From: an uncultured Paracoccaceae bacterium
GTDB lineage: Bacteria > Pseudomonadota > Alphaproteobacteria > Rhodobacterales > Rhodobacteraceae
Assembly: GCA_937146765.1 (NCBI GenBank)
Contig: CAKZRP010000067.1
Location: forward strand, 123,216-187,215
Direction: 5' to 3'
DNA: 64,000 nt
The translations under genes and the position numbers were made by a program. The notes beneath the pieces were generated by a model. That model had not been told where the DNA came from and searched no databases. It worked only from the letters and a program-made list of their open reading frames with translations. This document shows positions 45,484-55,022 of the stretch, one piece after another. How positions within the stretch are numbered: the stretch's first letter is position 1; each line of letters begins with the position of its first letter.

Positions 45484-48413
45484 GTCAGGTCCTCCGGTTC
45501 CGGCTCGCAGGAGCGGTCCCATTCGCCAAAGCGGGCGAGGTGGTCATAATCGCCAACAAAATCATCACGATGCACCATGCGGCGGCTGCTATAGCCCTGC
45601 GATTGGTCGAAATAGGCTTCGATCAGCGTCTTGAGTTCTGCCCAGACTTTTTCGGGCGGCTCATCCTGCAGGGGCGCCATGACCTCCTTCATCGGAGGTT
45701 TCAGCCCGATATAAAGCGCCCGTTCGACGCGGGCGGGACCATAGTCGCTAAAGGCGCCTTGTTCGACCATTGCGGCTTCGATCAACAGCTGTTTTTCAAA
45801 GGCTTTCTGCTGGTTTTCCGAGGGCGGATCACCGGTTTTATAGTCATAAAGATGCAGCAGGCCGCGTTCGTCCACGTCGATCCGGTCGGCCTTGGCCGCA
45901 ATGCGGAAATCGAGCGGGGTGAGGGTGACCTCGCCGGATTTTTCAAACCCGGAGGGACGCGCGCGGGATTGGCGTTCGTGTTCGCCCCGCACAAAATCCT
46001 CAGCCACCTTGCGCAGGCGCGTCAGCCAAAGGGTCCGGGCCACGGGCCAGGGGACTTCTTCCTCCAGAACGCGACGGGATTGTTTAATAAATGTCTCCGC
46101 GGACAGAGTATCGGGATCTTGTTGCGCGGATTTGATAAACTCTTCCAGTACCTTATGGATCACCGTCCCGCGCAGCAGCGCATCGGGTTCCTGCAGCAGC
46201 GGATCAACTGGTTTCAGGCGCAGCACATGTTTGGCGTAGATCGCATAAGGGTCGCGGATCAGCCGCGGGATCTCGGTCACCGTCAGGCGACGCGGGCGCG
46301 CGGCGACAGGCGGGCGCGGCGAGGGGCGCGGGCTGGGGGCGGTGACAATCGGCGCGTCCAGCACTGAGGCCCAGTCAAGCCAGACCTGCCCGCGCATTTG
46401 CATCGCCGAGAGCGCCGCAGGGCCGCCCTGATCCGGCAAACCGCTGAGCAGGTTCACCAACCGGTTGAGCCAGCGTGAGGGCACCGTGTCCGCCTCGTCC
46501 GAGCGCACTGCGCGGGTCAGCCAAACCTCGGGAGCGGCAATGGCCTGCTGAAAGTCATGCGCCGAGAGGCCAATGCGCCGTTCCGGAAGCAGCAACCCCG
46601 CCTCATGCCGCAGTTTGCGGTTGAGCCAGGGATCGGGGCGGGCGGCTTCGGGCCAGGACCCTTCGTTGAGGCCGCCAAGGATGACCAGATCGGCACCCTG
46701 CACGCGCGCCTCCAGCGTGCCCCAGATCATGATCGACCCATGGGGTGCGTCGCGGTCGCGCACTTCGCCCTGCGACAGCAGCGCACCGAGGAGGTCGGCA
46801 AAGTCGCGCGCCGACATCTCGCCACCATGGGGCGCTTCGGCCTCCAGCTCGTCGATGACCGCCCGGGCGGCGATGCCGGCTTTTTTGTCCCAGAGTTCAC
46901 CCGCGCCAGTGTCCTGCGAGCCGCAAGCGATGGCCTCGGAGGTCTGGCGCAGCATGGCGACCCATTCGGTGAGGGTGCGCGCGCCTGTGACCTCGCGGCC
47001 GGCAAAACTATTGGCCAGCCAGTCTGCCCAGCCAGCCATCGTCTCCCGCGTCGTGCCAAAGCCCCGCAGCGAGTCCGCATCCGGAAACGGCGGCCCATTG
47101 CGACGCGTATGAAGTTCCAACTCCCGCGCGTGCAGCAAGTGGTGGCCGCGCGCTTCGCCCGAATGGGTCAGCGGATGTTTCAACAGCGTCAGCAGCATAT
47201 CCGCCTGAAGCGGGCGGCAGAACAAGTCTGCCACGTGGCGCAGGAAACGGCCCGGCGGCGACAGCTGCAAGGGCAGGCCAGCCGAGTCATCCGGCAGGAT
47301 GTTCCAGCGATCCAGCGCGGCAGAGACCTGCCGGGTCAACATCCGGTCCGGTGTGATCAGTGCGGCGGTCTGCCCGTCCTCTGCCGCTTGGCGCAGACGT
47401 AGTGCAATGGCGAGGGCCTCAGAGCGCGGGCTGTCCGCTTCAATCAAGGTCAGCGCCGCGCAGGCCTTGTCGAGATCGCGCAGATGTGGCCCCTCGCTCA
47501 TCCAGGCGTCGGTGACCGGGGCGGGGCGCAAAGCCAGTGAAATCAGCTTGTTGCGCGGCGGCGAAGCAGGGTCACTCTCGACCCAGGGGCGAATATCCCG
47601 CGGGCCAAGCTCCAGATCGCGCATCAGTTTCCAGAACCGATATTGCGGATGATCCTCCGCCACCAAGCCGTCGGTCAGGCTGTCCCAGACCGCCTCGGGT
47701 TGGTCAAAGTCAAACCCCGGCAGTACCACTGCGCCCTGCGGCAGGCGGGCAATCGCCTCCATCAGCAACAGTGTGGTGCCGCGCGACCCGGTGGAGCCGG
47801 CGAGGATCACGGGGTGTTGCGGCGGGGTGTCCTGCCACATCTCGATCAGGTCCAGCACCATCTGCCGCTGCCGCGCGTTCACGTCGAGGGCGTCCTCGTG
47901 CAGGTCGACAAACTGGTCCGCGATGCCGATGAAATCCTGTGCCCGTTTCCAGTGGCCGGACATATCCGACACATCCAGCGCGCGGATGTCGTCGGTGGTT
48001 ACACCTTCGCTCTGCATCTCGTCGATCAGCTCGGCGAGACTGTCCGAGAGGTCATAAAGCGAGGAGCGCGCCGCCAAATCGGGCTGCGCATCCAGAAGCC
48101 GTGCGATCAGCTGCGACAGTTCCAACCGCCGCCGCAAGGGGGGCAGGGCGGGCGGCAAGCCGCGCAAGGTCGCCTGCTTGCTCAGACCCGTGAGCAGGGA
48201 AATACGTGGCAAAAGGGCGGCTGGCCCAGCGTCAAACAGCTGCCGCACCCGGCGCTGCATCCGCTCGGTGTTCAGGATCAGCTCGACGCGGGCGAGGTCT
48301 TCGGGCGGGCGACCGGCAAACCGCGCCGTCAGCCCTTCGACCAAGGCGCGCGGGAAGTCGACGCCGCAGGGCACGGCGAAGAGGCGAGGCGTGGGGGTGG
48401 AGGTGTCAAACAT
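45480..48413 (-). CDS. addB: AddB, partner subunit of the AddAB helicase-nuclease
   Basis: The 977-residue protein has an inactivated-helicase N-terminus (GSTGSRGTTLLLMEAIA as the Walker A-like element) and a C-terminal RecB-type nuclease, IAAKADRIDVDERGLLHLYD YKTGDPP. I do not see the four-cysteine iron-sulfur pattern that brackets the nuclease of Bacillus AddB. The ATG at 48413 overlaps the murU stop by one base; the ORF track extends 20 codons too far. Confidence 0.95.
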   Translation of the reverse strand: MFDTSTPTPRLFAVPCGVDFPRALVEGLTARFAGRPPEDLARVELILNTERMQRRVRQLFDAGPAALLPRISLLTGLSKQATLRGLPPALPPLRRRLELSQLIARLLDAQPDLAARSSLYDLSDSLAELIDEMQSEGVTTDDIRALDVSDMSGHWKRAQDFIGIADQFVDLHEDALDVNARQRQMVLDLIEMWQDTPPQHPVILAGSTGSRGTTLLLMEAIARLPQGAVVLPGFDFDQPEAVWDSLTDGLVAEDHPQYRFWKLMRDLELGPRDIRPWVESDPASPPRNKLISLALRPAPVTDAWMSEGPHLRDLDKACAALTLIEADSPRSEALAIALRLRQAAEDGQTAALITPDRMLTRQVSAALDRWNILPDDSAGLPLQLSPPGRFLRHVADLFCRPLQADMLLTLLKHPLTHSGEARGHHLLHARELELHTRRNGPPFPDADSLRGFGTTRETMAGWADWLANSFAGREVTGARTLTEWVAMLRQTSEAIACGSQDTGAGELWDKKAGIAARAVIDELEAEAPHGGEMSARDFADLLGALLSQGEVRDRDAPHGSIMIWGTLEARVQGADLVILGGLNEGSWPEAARPDPWLNRKLRHEAGLLLPERRIGLSAHDFQQAIAAPEVWLTRAVRSDEADTVPSRWLNRLVNLLSGLPDQGGPAALSAMQMRGQVWLDWASVLDAPIVTAPSPRPSPRPPVAARPRRLTVTEIPRLIRDPYAIYAKHVLRLKPVDPLLQEPDALLRGTVIHKVLEEFIKSAQQDPDTLSAETFIKQSRRVLEEEVPWPVARTLWLTRLRKVAEDFVRGEHERQSRARPSGFEKSGEVTLTPLDFRIAAKADRIDVDERGLLHLYDYKTGDPPSENQQKAFEKQLLIEAAMVEQGAFSDYGPARVERALYIGLKPPMKEVMAPLQDEPPEKVWAELKTLIEAYFDQSQGYSSRRMVHRDDFVGDYDHLARFGEWDRSCEPEPEDLT

Positions 48414-49090
48414 CAGCGGGCCATCAGGTCTTCGGCGAGGGCAATGCCTTCGGGACGGCCGACATCGCACCATGAACCGGGGTATTCAATGGCAAAGGCA
48501 CGCTCCTCGGAGATCAGCAGGTCCCAGAGGCGGTTGAGGGAGAACACCCGTTCAGGGATACACTCCAGCAGGGCCGGCTTGATGATCTGCACCCCGGTGT
48601 AGACGAGATCACCGCCCCGGCTGATGTGCCGCTCAGCGTCTACCGAGAAATCGCCGCCGCCCAGCCGCCCGATGGCTCGGGCAGTCGGTACGCAAAGCAA
48701 GAGTGCGTCCATCTCTGCCGCGGTCCAAGCCGATTGGACATGTTGCAGTGGGTTTGGCCCGCGCCAGGCCACATCCGGGTTCAAAGTGAAGACACTCTCA
48801 CTGGCGAGCAGCGGTGCGGCCTGTTTCAAGCCACCGCCGGTGTCGAGGATCTCTTCCTCATGGCTGATCATCAGATCGCGCCCCGCAAGGTAGCGATGCA
48901 GGACCTCTGCCTTGTAATGGGTGTTCACCACAATGCGGGCAGGAGACACCGCCGCCACGAGGTCGAGCGCATGGTCGATTAATGGGCGACCTGCAACTTG
49001 GACCATAGGCTTCGGGCGATCCGCCGTCAGCGCGCCCATCCGGGTGCCAAAGCCGGCGGCGAAGATCATCACAGCGTCAGGCTTGCTCAT
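48413..49090 (-). CDS. murU: Nucleotidyltransferase, MurU-like (N-acetylmuramate-1-phosphate uridylyltransferase)
   Basis: The 225-residue sugar-phosphate nucleotidyltransferase has the signature [20 protein letters not shown] and the later [12 protein letters not shown]. Its neighbour upstream is an aminoglycoside-phosphotransferase-like kinase, the arrangement known for AmgK-MurU, which turns MurNAc into UDP-MurNAc in peptidoglycan recycling. The assignment relies on that pairing; a generic NDP-sugar synthase is possible. It overlaps both neighbours. Confidence 0.8.
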   Translation of the reverse strand: MSKPDAVMIFAAGFGTRMGALTADRPKPMVQVAGRPLIDHALDLVAAVSPARIVVNTHYKAEVLHRYLAGRDLMISHEEEILDTGGGLKQAAPLLASESVFTLNPDVAWRGPNPLQHVQSAWTAAEMDALLLCVPTARAIGRLGGGDFSVDAERHISRGGDLVYTGVQIIKPALLECIPERVFSLNRLWDLLISEERAFAIEYPGSWCDVGRPEGIALAEDLMAR

Positions 49091-50082
49091 CCGCGCAGCC
49101 TTTCCAAGACTTCGGCAGTGGGTGCGGGCAGCGCCTCCAGCAGCTCTTCTGCCACCAGGGCGAGAGCCGGGTGGTTTAGGCCGCGCGCAAAATGCGCCCA
49201 GACTCGGGGGATCAGGTCGATGTAATGCGGCTTGCCAAATTGCAGCGAGAGCCGGGCAAAAATGCCCAGAATCCGCATGTTACGCTGCACGCCCGTCACC
49301 GCATAAGCGCGGTGAAAGGCGGCCTCGTCGACGCCGGTGGCGGCGATATAGCGGTTGATCATCTGCAGTTCGATCCCGGCCGGCACATCGCGGCGCGCGT
49401 CTTGCAGGAGCGAGACGAGGTCATAGACCGGATGGCCGACCTTGGCGTCTTGGAAGTCGATCACGCCGACCTTGGCGATGCCGGTGCGCGCGGGCAGCCA
49501 CAACAGGTTCTGCGCGTGAAAATCGCGGTGCACAAAGACCATGTCGCCAGTCAGGCTTTGACGCAGGATATCCTCGAACCGATCCTCAAACCGCGCGCGG
49601 GCGGCATCGCCTGCATTGCCGATAATAGTTTGTCGATATTCGGTGAAGGCGAGCGCGGTCATCTCTGCCATCACGCGGGGGCCGAGGGGATCAAGGTCCG
49701 GCACGGGGGCGCGGTGAAGGTGGATCAACAAGTCCGTTGCGGCCTCGTAAAGGACGCGTTCCTGTGCGGGGTCCTGCGCAATGACTGAGGTGAACAGGGC
49801 GTCGCCCAGATCCTCGATCAGCAGCAATCCGCGCTCATGATCCTGCGCATAGGTTTCAGGCGCCGAGACGCCGAGGTCGCGCAGATATTCCGCCAAACGC
49901 GCAAAAGGCGCGGTGTCGCCGCCTTCTTCCGGCGGCCAATCCATCAGCACGGCGCTTTGCCCCTCGGGGCCAATCAGGCGCTGATAGCGCCGGGCGGAGG
50001 CATCGCCGGCGAGTGGCGCGGCAGACCATGCCCCGTGGCCGGCGGCAGACAGAAAGGTGGAAATCTCGTCTTGGCGGCTCAT
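49087..50082 (-). CDS. amgK: AmgK-like sugar kinase (aminoglycoside phosphotransferase fold)
   Basis: The 331-residue protein has the kinase signatures [14 protein letters not shown] (catalytic loop) and [18 protein letters not shown] (metal-binding DFQ). AmgK phosphorylates the anomeric position of MurNAc and GlcNAc. Resistance to aminoglycosides is not implied. The ATG at 50082 overlaps the tsaE stop as ATGA; the 15 extra codons in the track are unlikely. Confidence 0.82.
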   Translation of the reverse strand: MSRQDEISTFLSAAGHGAWSAAPLAGDASARRYQRLIGPEGQSAVLMDWPPEEGGDTAPFARLAEYLRDLGVSAPETYAQDHERGLLLIEDLGDALFTSVIAQDPAQERVLYEAATDLLIHLHRAPVPDLDPLGPRVMAEMTALAFTEYRQTIIGNAGDAARARFEDRFEDILRQSLTGDMVFVHRDFHAQNLLWLPARTGIAKVGVIDFQDAKVGHPVYDLVSLLQDARRDVPAGIELQMINRYIAATGVDEAAFHRAYAVTGVQRNMRILGIFARLSLQFGKPHYIDLIPRVWAHFARGLNHPALALVAEELLEALPAPTAEVLERLRG

Positions 50083-50555
50083 GCGGTGATCTCTTTCAGG
50101 CGATTGTCCCAGGTGTCGTCGGTCCAATGCACCTCCAAGAGGCGCGCGTCCTCTTCATCGGGGTCGAGCGACAGGCTCAGGGTCAGTGCTGTTCGGGGGC
50201 GCAAATCTTCCAGCCGATCGGGCCATTCCACCAGACAGATCGCCTCGTCGAAGGCGGTGGTGAGGCCCAGTTCCTCCACCTCGTCCACATGGCTGAGACG
50301 GTAAAGATCGGCGTGCCACAGCTCTCCGCCCGGCAGATCATAAGTCTGCACAAGGGTGAAGGTGGGGGAGGGGACGTCCTCCACTTCTTCCATCAGGGAT
50401 TGGATCAGGCTGCGGGCAAAATGGGTCTTGCCGGCCCCGATCGGTCCTTCAAGCAAGAGCACATCGCCCGGACGCAGGATCCGGGCGATGTGCTCTGCAA
50501 GCTCTGTCGTGGCGTCGCTGCCCATCAGGCGGCGTGTGATGTGGCGGTGTGTCAT
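50079..50555 (-). CDS. tsaE: TsaE, ATPase for tRNA t6A37 synthesis
   Basis: The 158-residue P-loop ATPase has [18 protein letters not shown] and the TsaE motif [12 protein letters not shown] with LYRL and the W-P motif LVEWPDR. With TsaB, TsaC and TsaD it makes threonylcarbamoyladenosine in ANN-decoding tRNAs; tsaD is in this window at 61787. It heads the coupled run tsaE-amgK-murU-addB-addA. Confidence 0.95.
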   Translation of the reverse strand: MTHRHITRRLMGSDATTELAEHIARILRPGDVLLLEGPIGAGKTHFARSLIQSLMEEVEDVPSPTFTLVQTYDLPGGELWHADLYRLSHVDEVEELGLTTAFDEAICLVEWPDRLEDLRPRTALTLSLSLDPDEEDARLLEVHWTDDTWDNRLKEITA

Positions 50556-50596
50556 GGCGCCACAATGGCGTTCGGCGAAGGTGGCCGCAAGCCGGA

Positions 50597-52153
50597 TCAG
50601 GCTTCGCGGGCGGCGGTGAAACGCTCTTCTTCGGGGGGGGCGATCGGGGCGCCAAATTGCTGGAACCGCACCATGGTGGAGCCGTTATGCAGGGATTGTA
50701 CCCGGCAGATCAGCTGTTCACCGTTGCGCATCTGCACTCTGGACCACCAGGGTGCCCGGTTGTCGGTCCCCCCGGCCACGAAATCGCGCACTTCGCCCCA
50801 GGCCGGGGTCGGACCGGAGAGTTCCTGCCAGGTGCGACAGGCGTCATTCACGGTGATCTTTGCAAAGCTGGCTTCCGGATCCGTTTTCCACATCCGGTGA
50901 TAAGGCGTGTTGGAATAGATCATGCTGCCATCGGCACCAAAGACGGCAAAGGCGTCGTCGATATGATCGAGGATGGACTGCCCCAGTTCCAGCTCGGAGC
51001 GGAACTGGCGGGTGAGGCTGATCTCGGCGGTAATATCCTCAAAGAGGAAGGCAATCGCCCCATCGGGATGCGGCCGACCAGAGACCGAATAGACCGAACC
51101 GGAAGGCAGAGACCAGGTTTCCTGATAACGGCCCTCGGCGGCGGCCTCGAGAAGGTCTGCCATCTGGTGACGCCAGCTGGAATAGTTCTTCGGTTCCGGC
51201 ATCATGCGCTGGTCGCGCAGGCGGTCGAAGAAGGACATCATGTTGGGCCGCGAGCTGAGAAAGCTGGCGGGCAGGGCGGTGAGGTCGATCAGCACCGGGT
51301 TGAACAGCACCAGTTGCCGGTTGCGGTCAAAGATCGCGAGGCCGATGGAGAGCTGGGCAAAGGTCTTGGCCAGGGTCTGCACGAAATTGCGCTGCGCCAC
51401 CTCGGCATCGACAACTGCGTTGACGTCCATGGCGTGGCACAGCCAGCCGGCTTCGGTCTCGGTGGTGGAAACATTGTACCAGAGTTTCTTGTCCATTTCG
51501 GGCACGTCGACCGACACCCGCTCGGGGCGGCCGGAATTCATCGGTGCGTCGAGGTTGGGAAACAGTGGCGAAGAGGTGTCGTTGCCGCGACCGCGGATCT
51601 TCTGGTTGAGGCGGTCATAAGCAAGGTTGGTCCAGGTCACGCGGGCATCGTCCGATTGCAGCCAGACCGGGTAGGGTGCCTGATGCACTGCCGCGCGCAG
51701 GGTGGTGAGTTCCTGGCTTTCGCCATCGCTGCCAATGTCGGACAGGGTTCGGCGCAGCTGCACCCGGATGATGCCGTCAATCCATTCGCAATGGGCCTCG
51801 CGGTTGTCGGCCTCGGCGGTGCCGGTCAGGGTCAAGGCCCCGACGTCGCGCAGGAATCCGGGAGATTGCGGCAGGCCGGGATAGCTGCGGGACAATTTTT
51901 CCCGCAGTTTGCTCCAGCTGAAGTCCTCGGTGTTCTCGCCCAGAAACTTGCGGGCACCGGAGGACCAGGCGATCAGGGTCTGATCGTCGAACAGAAACAC
52001 CGCATCGGTGCGGCCATCGGCGACCAGCAGGTCATGCTCCATGCCCTTGCGCTCTGTCCTCGGGCTGAGGAACCAGACCGCAACTGCCGCACTCGCAATG
52101 CACACCACCACGAGGATGAACCACTCAACGGACATGAAATACTGCATGGACAT
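50597..52153 (-). CDS. Membrane-anchored PAS-domain protein lacking a kinase domain
   Basis: The 518-residue protein has one N-terminal membrane helix (about 7-29) and then several PAS-like modules: around residues 45-110, 165-260, 270-370 and 385-500 (ILDHIDDAFAVFGADGSMIY is a clear PAS start). I see no HisKA or HATPase_c motif (no H-box, no N, G1 or G2 boxes), no GGDEF and no EAL. It resembles a sensor kinase that lost its catalytic core, or an adaptor that passes a signal to another protein. It lies 41 bases upstream of tsaE and 82 bases downstream of regB on the same strand. Confidence 0.8.
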   Translation of the reverse strand: MSMQYFMSVEWFILVVVCIASAAVAVWFLSPRTERKGMEHDLLVADGRTDAVFLFDDQTLIAWSSGARKFLGENTEDFSWSKLREKLSRSYPGLPQSPGFLRDVGALTLTGTAEADNREAHCEWIDGIIRVQLRRTLSDIGSDGESQELTTLRAAVHQAPYPVWLQSDDARVTWTNLAYDRLNQKIRGRGNDTSSPLFPNLDAPMNSGRPERVSVDVPEMDKKLWYNVSTTETEAGWLCHAMDVNAVVDAEVAQRNFVQTLAKTFAQLSIGLAIFDRNRQLVLFNPVLIDLTALPASFLSSRPNMMSFFDRLRDQRMMPEPKNYSSWRHQMADLLEAAAEGRYQETWSLPSGSVYSVSGRPHPDGAIAFLFEDITAEISLTRQFRSELELGQSILDHIDDAFAVFGADGSMIYSNTPYHRMWKTDPEASFAKITVNDACRTWQELSGPTPAWGEVRDFVAGGTDNRAPWWSRVQMRNGEQLICRVQSLHNGSTMVRFQQFGAPIAPPEEERFTAAREA

Positions 52154-52235
52154 CTGCCTCAGCTGTTCTGCTTGTCTTAATATGTTCCTTCACAATGGTT
52201 AAACGAAGTTTAACTGGTTTCCAAAAAGTGAATAC

Positions 52236-53633
52236 CTAAAACTCAATCGGCCGGTTGTGTCCGCCCGGCACCGGTGTGTCGCCGCGCACCGCGTCGATCT
52301 TGCGCCGCGGCCAGGTGACCACCACCAGCGCTCCGGTCAGCTCCGCGCCGAGCGACTGGCTGTGGCGCACATCGCGGGCATTGGCAAACTCCAGACGCGC
52401 TCCCGTGCGTTCCAGCAGGGTCTTGGCGATGAACAGGCCGAGTCCCATCCCCTCATAGCCAGGTCTGCGGCCCGGCTCGGATTGCGAGGCCCGTCGCCGC
52501 ATGAAGGGGTCGCCCAGGCGCCCGAGCAGGTGACCGGGAAACCCGTCACCATCATCGCAGATGCGCAGGGTGATGAGATCTGCGGACCAATGCAGCTCGA
52601 TCCAGACTTTGGAATGGGCGAAGTCCACCGCATTCTGCACGAGGTTGCGCAGCCCGTGGATAATCTCCGGTTTGCGCAGCACGCTTGGCTGGTTCATCAA
52701 GTCGCCCTCAGCGGGATGTTCGCTGAACCGGATGTCCTTGCCGCGGTCGAAATGCGGCTCGGCGGCCTCGTGTACCAAGGCAGACAGCGGCGCCTGCCGC
52801 AGGTGCAGGTCATCCTTGCCGGCCCGTCCCATGCCGCGCAGGATGTCCCGGCAGCGGTCGGCCTGTTCGCGGATCAGCCGGGCGTCATCCTGAAGCTCCG
52901 GAAAATCCTCCAATTCCTCGATCAATTCCGAGCTGGTCAGCTTGATCGTCGCCAGCGGGGTGCCGAGTTCATGCGCCGCCGCCGCCACTACGCCTCCTAG
53001 ATCGGTCAGCTTCTGCTCGCGGGACAGGGCGAATTGCGTTGCAGCCAGCGCATCAGACATCGATCGGATCTCGGCGCTGATCCGATAGGAATAGGCGCCG
53101 ATGAAAAGGATCGCGATGACCAGGGCGCACCAATGCCCGAACACAAACAGCGTCGGCATCCGCAGGATCTCTCCCTCTGCGGTTTCGAGCGGAATGTGAA
53201 AGGGCACCAGCAAGGTGGTGAGCAGGATTGCACTTGTGCCGATGATGAGCGTGGAACGCAGACCCATCACGCTGGCCGAGATCGTCACCGGCCCGAGGAT
53301 CAGCAGGGCAAAGGGATTGTTCAGCCCGCCGGTCATGTAGAGCAGGAAGCAGAGCTGCAGCAGGTCGAACAATACCATGAGGAAGTTCTGGAACTCCGAC
53401 AGGCGTTTGTTTTCCGGAAAGACGATCAGTGCTACCAGATTCGCCAGCGCCGAAATGCCGATGGCAAAGTAGCAGGGCAGAACGGAAAGCTGCAGGTCAT
53501 ATTGCGACTGCGCCACCCCGATTGCCGTGGCCTGTCCGACGACGGCGACCCAGCGCAAGAGGATCAGCGTGCGCAGCCGGATCCAATGGCTGCGTTCCTG
53601 ACCGCTCATCAGCCCGAAGGTTGTCTCACTCAT
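52236..53633 (-). CDS. regB: RegB/PrrB/ActS redox sensor histidine kinase
   Basis: The 465-residue membrane kinase has about six transmembrane segments (25-180) with the quinone-binding heptapeptide GGLNNPF at 102-108. The H-box is AAAHELGTPLATIKLTSSEL with His221. Cys261 in EQADRCRDIL matches the redox-active Cys265 of Rhodobacter RegB. An HATPase domain with DDGDGFPGHLL and GMGLGLFIAKTLL follows. It controls energy and electron-transport genes through RegA. The ATG at 53633 is preferred over the longer ORF; senC diverges from it. Confidence 0.95.
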   Translation of the reverse strand: MSETTFGLMSGQERSHWIRLRTLILLRWVAVVGQATAIGVAQSQYDLQLSVLPCYFAIGISALANLVALIVFPENKRLSEFQNFLMVLFDLLQLCFLLYMTGGLNNPFALLILGPVTISASVMGLRSTLIIGTSAILLTTLLVPFHIPLETAEGEILRMPTLFVFGHWCALVIAILFIGAYSYRISAEIRSMSDALAATQFALSREQKLTDLGGVVAAAAHELGTPLATIKLTSSELIEELEDFPELQDDARLIREQADRCRDILRGMGRAGKDDLHLRQAPLSALVHEAAEPHFDRGKDIRFSEHPAEGDLMNQPSVLRKPEIIHGLRNLVQNAVDFAHSKVWIELHWSADLITLRICDDGDGFPGHLLGRLGDPFMRRRASQSEPGRRPGYEGMGLGLFIAKTLLERTGARLEFANARDVRHSQSLGAELTGALVVVTWPRRKIDAVRGDTPVPGGHNRPIEF

Positions 53634-53752
53634 GTGACGTTTGCTCCCGTTGCATCGTCGGTAATACTTGATAGGTCTGGCGCAAACCGGGATCAACTGC
53701 GGCACGATTGCAGTGTGATGTCTCCCGAACCAGACGCAGAAGGATACATGCC

Positions 53753-54370
53753 ATGCTGAGAAACATCGCCATTCTGGCCTTTGCCGCCATTGCTGCCCTC
53801 CTGGGGGGGATCTGGTACATGACCCTGCGCGGCGGTGACGATGCTTTTGCCCAATGTCGCGGCAGTACCGTTGCCGGGGGAAGTGACGCCATAGGTGGGC
53901 CCTTTGAACTGTTGAACAGCAAGGGTGACACGGTGACCGACAAGGATGTGATCACTGAACCTGCGCTGGTCTATTTCGGCTATACCTTCTGCCCGGACGT
54001 CTGCCCGCTCGACACAGCTCGCAATGCCGAGGCGGTGGACGTGCTGGCATCCCGCGGCTATTCGACCACGCCGGTCTTCATCTCCATCGACCCCAAGCGG
54101 GATACCCCCGAGGTGGTCGGAGATTTTGCCTATAACCTCCATGAAAAGATGATTGGCCTCACCGGCTCGCCCGAGCAGGTGAAAGCGGCAAGCCAGGCCT
54201 ACAAGACCTATTACAAGGCACAGGACGGCGATGAGGATTACTATCTCGTCGATCATACGACGATGACCTATCTGGTATTGCCGGAGCAGGGCTTCGTTGA
54301 TTTCTTCCGTCGCGATGTGACGCCGGAGCAGATGGCAGACCGGGTCGCCTGTTTCATCGACAACAGCTGA
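53753..54370 (+). CDS. senC: SCO1/SenC (PrrC) family copper chaperone
   Basis: The 205-residue protein has an N-terminal membrane anchor (about 4-22) and a thioredoxin-fold domain with the copper-binding CxxxC in YTFCPDVCPLDT and the distal His in LVDHTTMTYLV. It helps assemble the Cu-A centre of cytochrome oxidase. Its place between regB and regA is the classical regB-senC-regA arrangement, here divergent from regB by 119 bases. Confidence 0.95.
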   Translation: MLRNIAILAFAAIAALLGGIWYMTLRGGDDAFAQCRGSTVAGGSDAIGGPFELLNSKGDTVTDKDVITEPALVYFGYTFCPDVCPLDTARNAEAVDVLASRGYSTTPVFISIDPKRDTPEVVGDFAYNLHEKMIGLTGSPEQVKAASQAYKTYYKAQDGDEDYYLVDHTTMTYLVLPEQGFVDFFRRDVTPEQMADRVACFIDNS

Positions 54371-54464
54371 TCCTGCCCACCGAAACACCCTATATTTGAC
54401 GTTTCAGGCGCGCGACGTAATATCTGTGCAAGCCCCTATGCGCCTGACGCTGGAAGGAAGAAGA

Positions 54465-55019
54465 ATGCCCGAAGCAGCCCAGCCCGAGATCGGACCTGAC
54501 CCCTCGCTCCTATTGGTAGATGACGACGAACCGTTTCTGCGCCGACTGGCCAAGGCAATGGAAAAACGCGGGTTTGCGGTGGAGACGGCAGGGTCCGTCG
54601 CGGAAGGGCGTGCCATCGCCACCGCGCGTCCGCCGGCCTTTGCCGTTGTCGACCTGCGGCTTGAGGATGGTAACGGTCTCGATGTGGTGGAGGTGCTGCG
54701 CGAGGCGCGACCCGACAGCCGCGTGGTGGTTCTGACCGGATATGGCGCTATTGCCACCGCCGTGGCTGCAGTCAAGATCGGCGCCACCGATTACCTCTCC
54801 AAACCCGCCGATGCCACCGACATCACCAATGCGCTGCTGGCCAATGGTGAAGCCCTGCCGCCGCCACCGGAAAACCCGATGAGCGCGGACCGCGTGCGGT
54901 GGGAGCATATCCAGCGGGTCTACGAACTCTGCGACCGCAATGTCTCGGAAACCGCGCGACGGCTCAACATGCACCGCAGGACCCTGCAACGCATCCTCGC
55001 CAAGCGCAGCCCGAAGTAA
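54465..55019 (+). CDS. regA: RegA/PrrA/ActR redox response regulator
   Basis: The 184-residue regulator has a receiver domain with phospho-acceptor Asp63 in VVDLRLEDGNG, and Lys in YLSKPADATDI, a Pro-linker (LPPPPENPMSADR) and a Fis-type helix-turn-helix NVSETARRLNMHRRTLQRIL. It is the partner of RegB. The ATG at 54465 follows GGAAGGAAGA; the track's TTG at 54396 is not needed. It lies 94 bases after senC. Confidence 0.96.
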   Translation: MPEAAQPEIGPDPSLLLVDDDEPFLRRLAKAMEKRGFAVETAGSVAEGRAIATARPPAFAVVDLRLEDGNGLDVVEVLREARPDSRVVVLTGYGAIATAVAAVKIGATDYLSKPADATDITNALLANGEALPPPPENPMSADRVRWEHIQRVYELCDRNVSETARRLNMHRRTLQRILAKRSPK

Positions 55020-55022
55020 GCG

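Noticed and set aside
49087-50082. Aminoglycoside resistance gene
   Set aside because: The kinase fold is shared with aminoglycoside phosphotransferases, but coupling to a MurU-like gene in a housekeeping operon points to MurNAc recycling.
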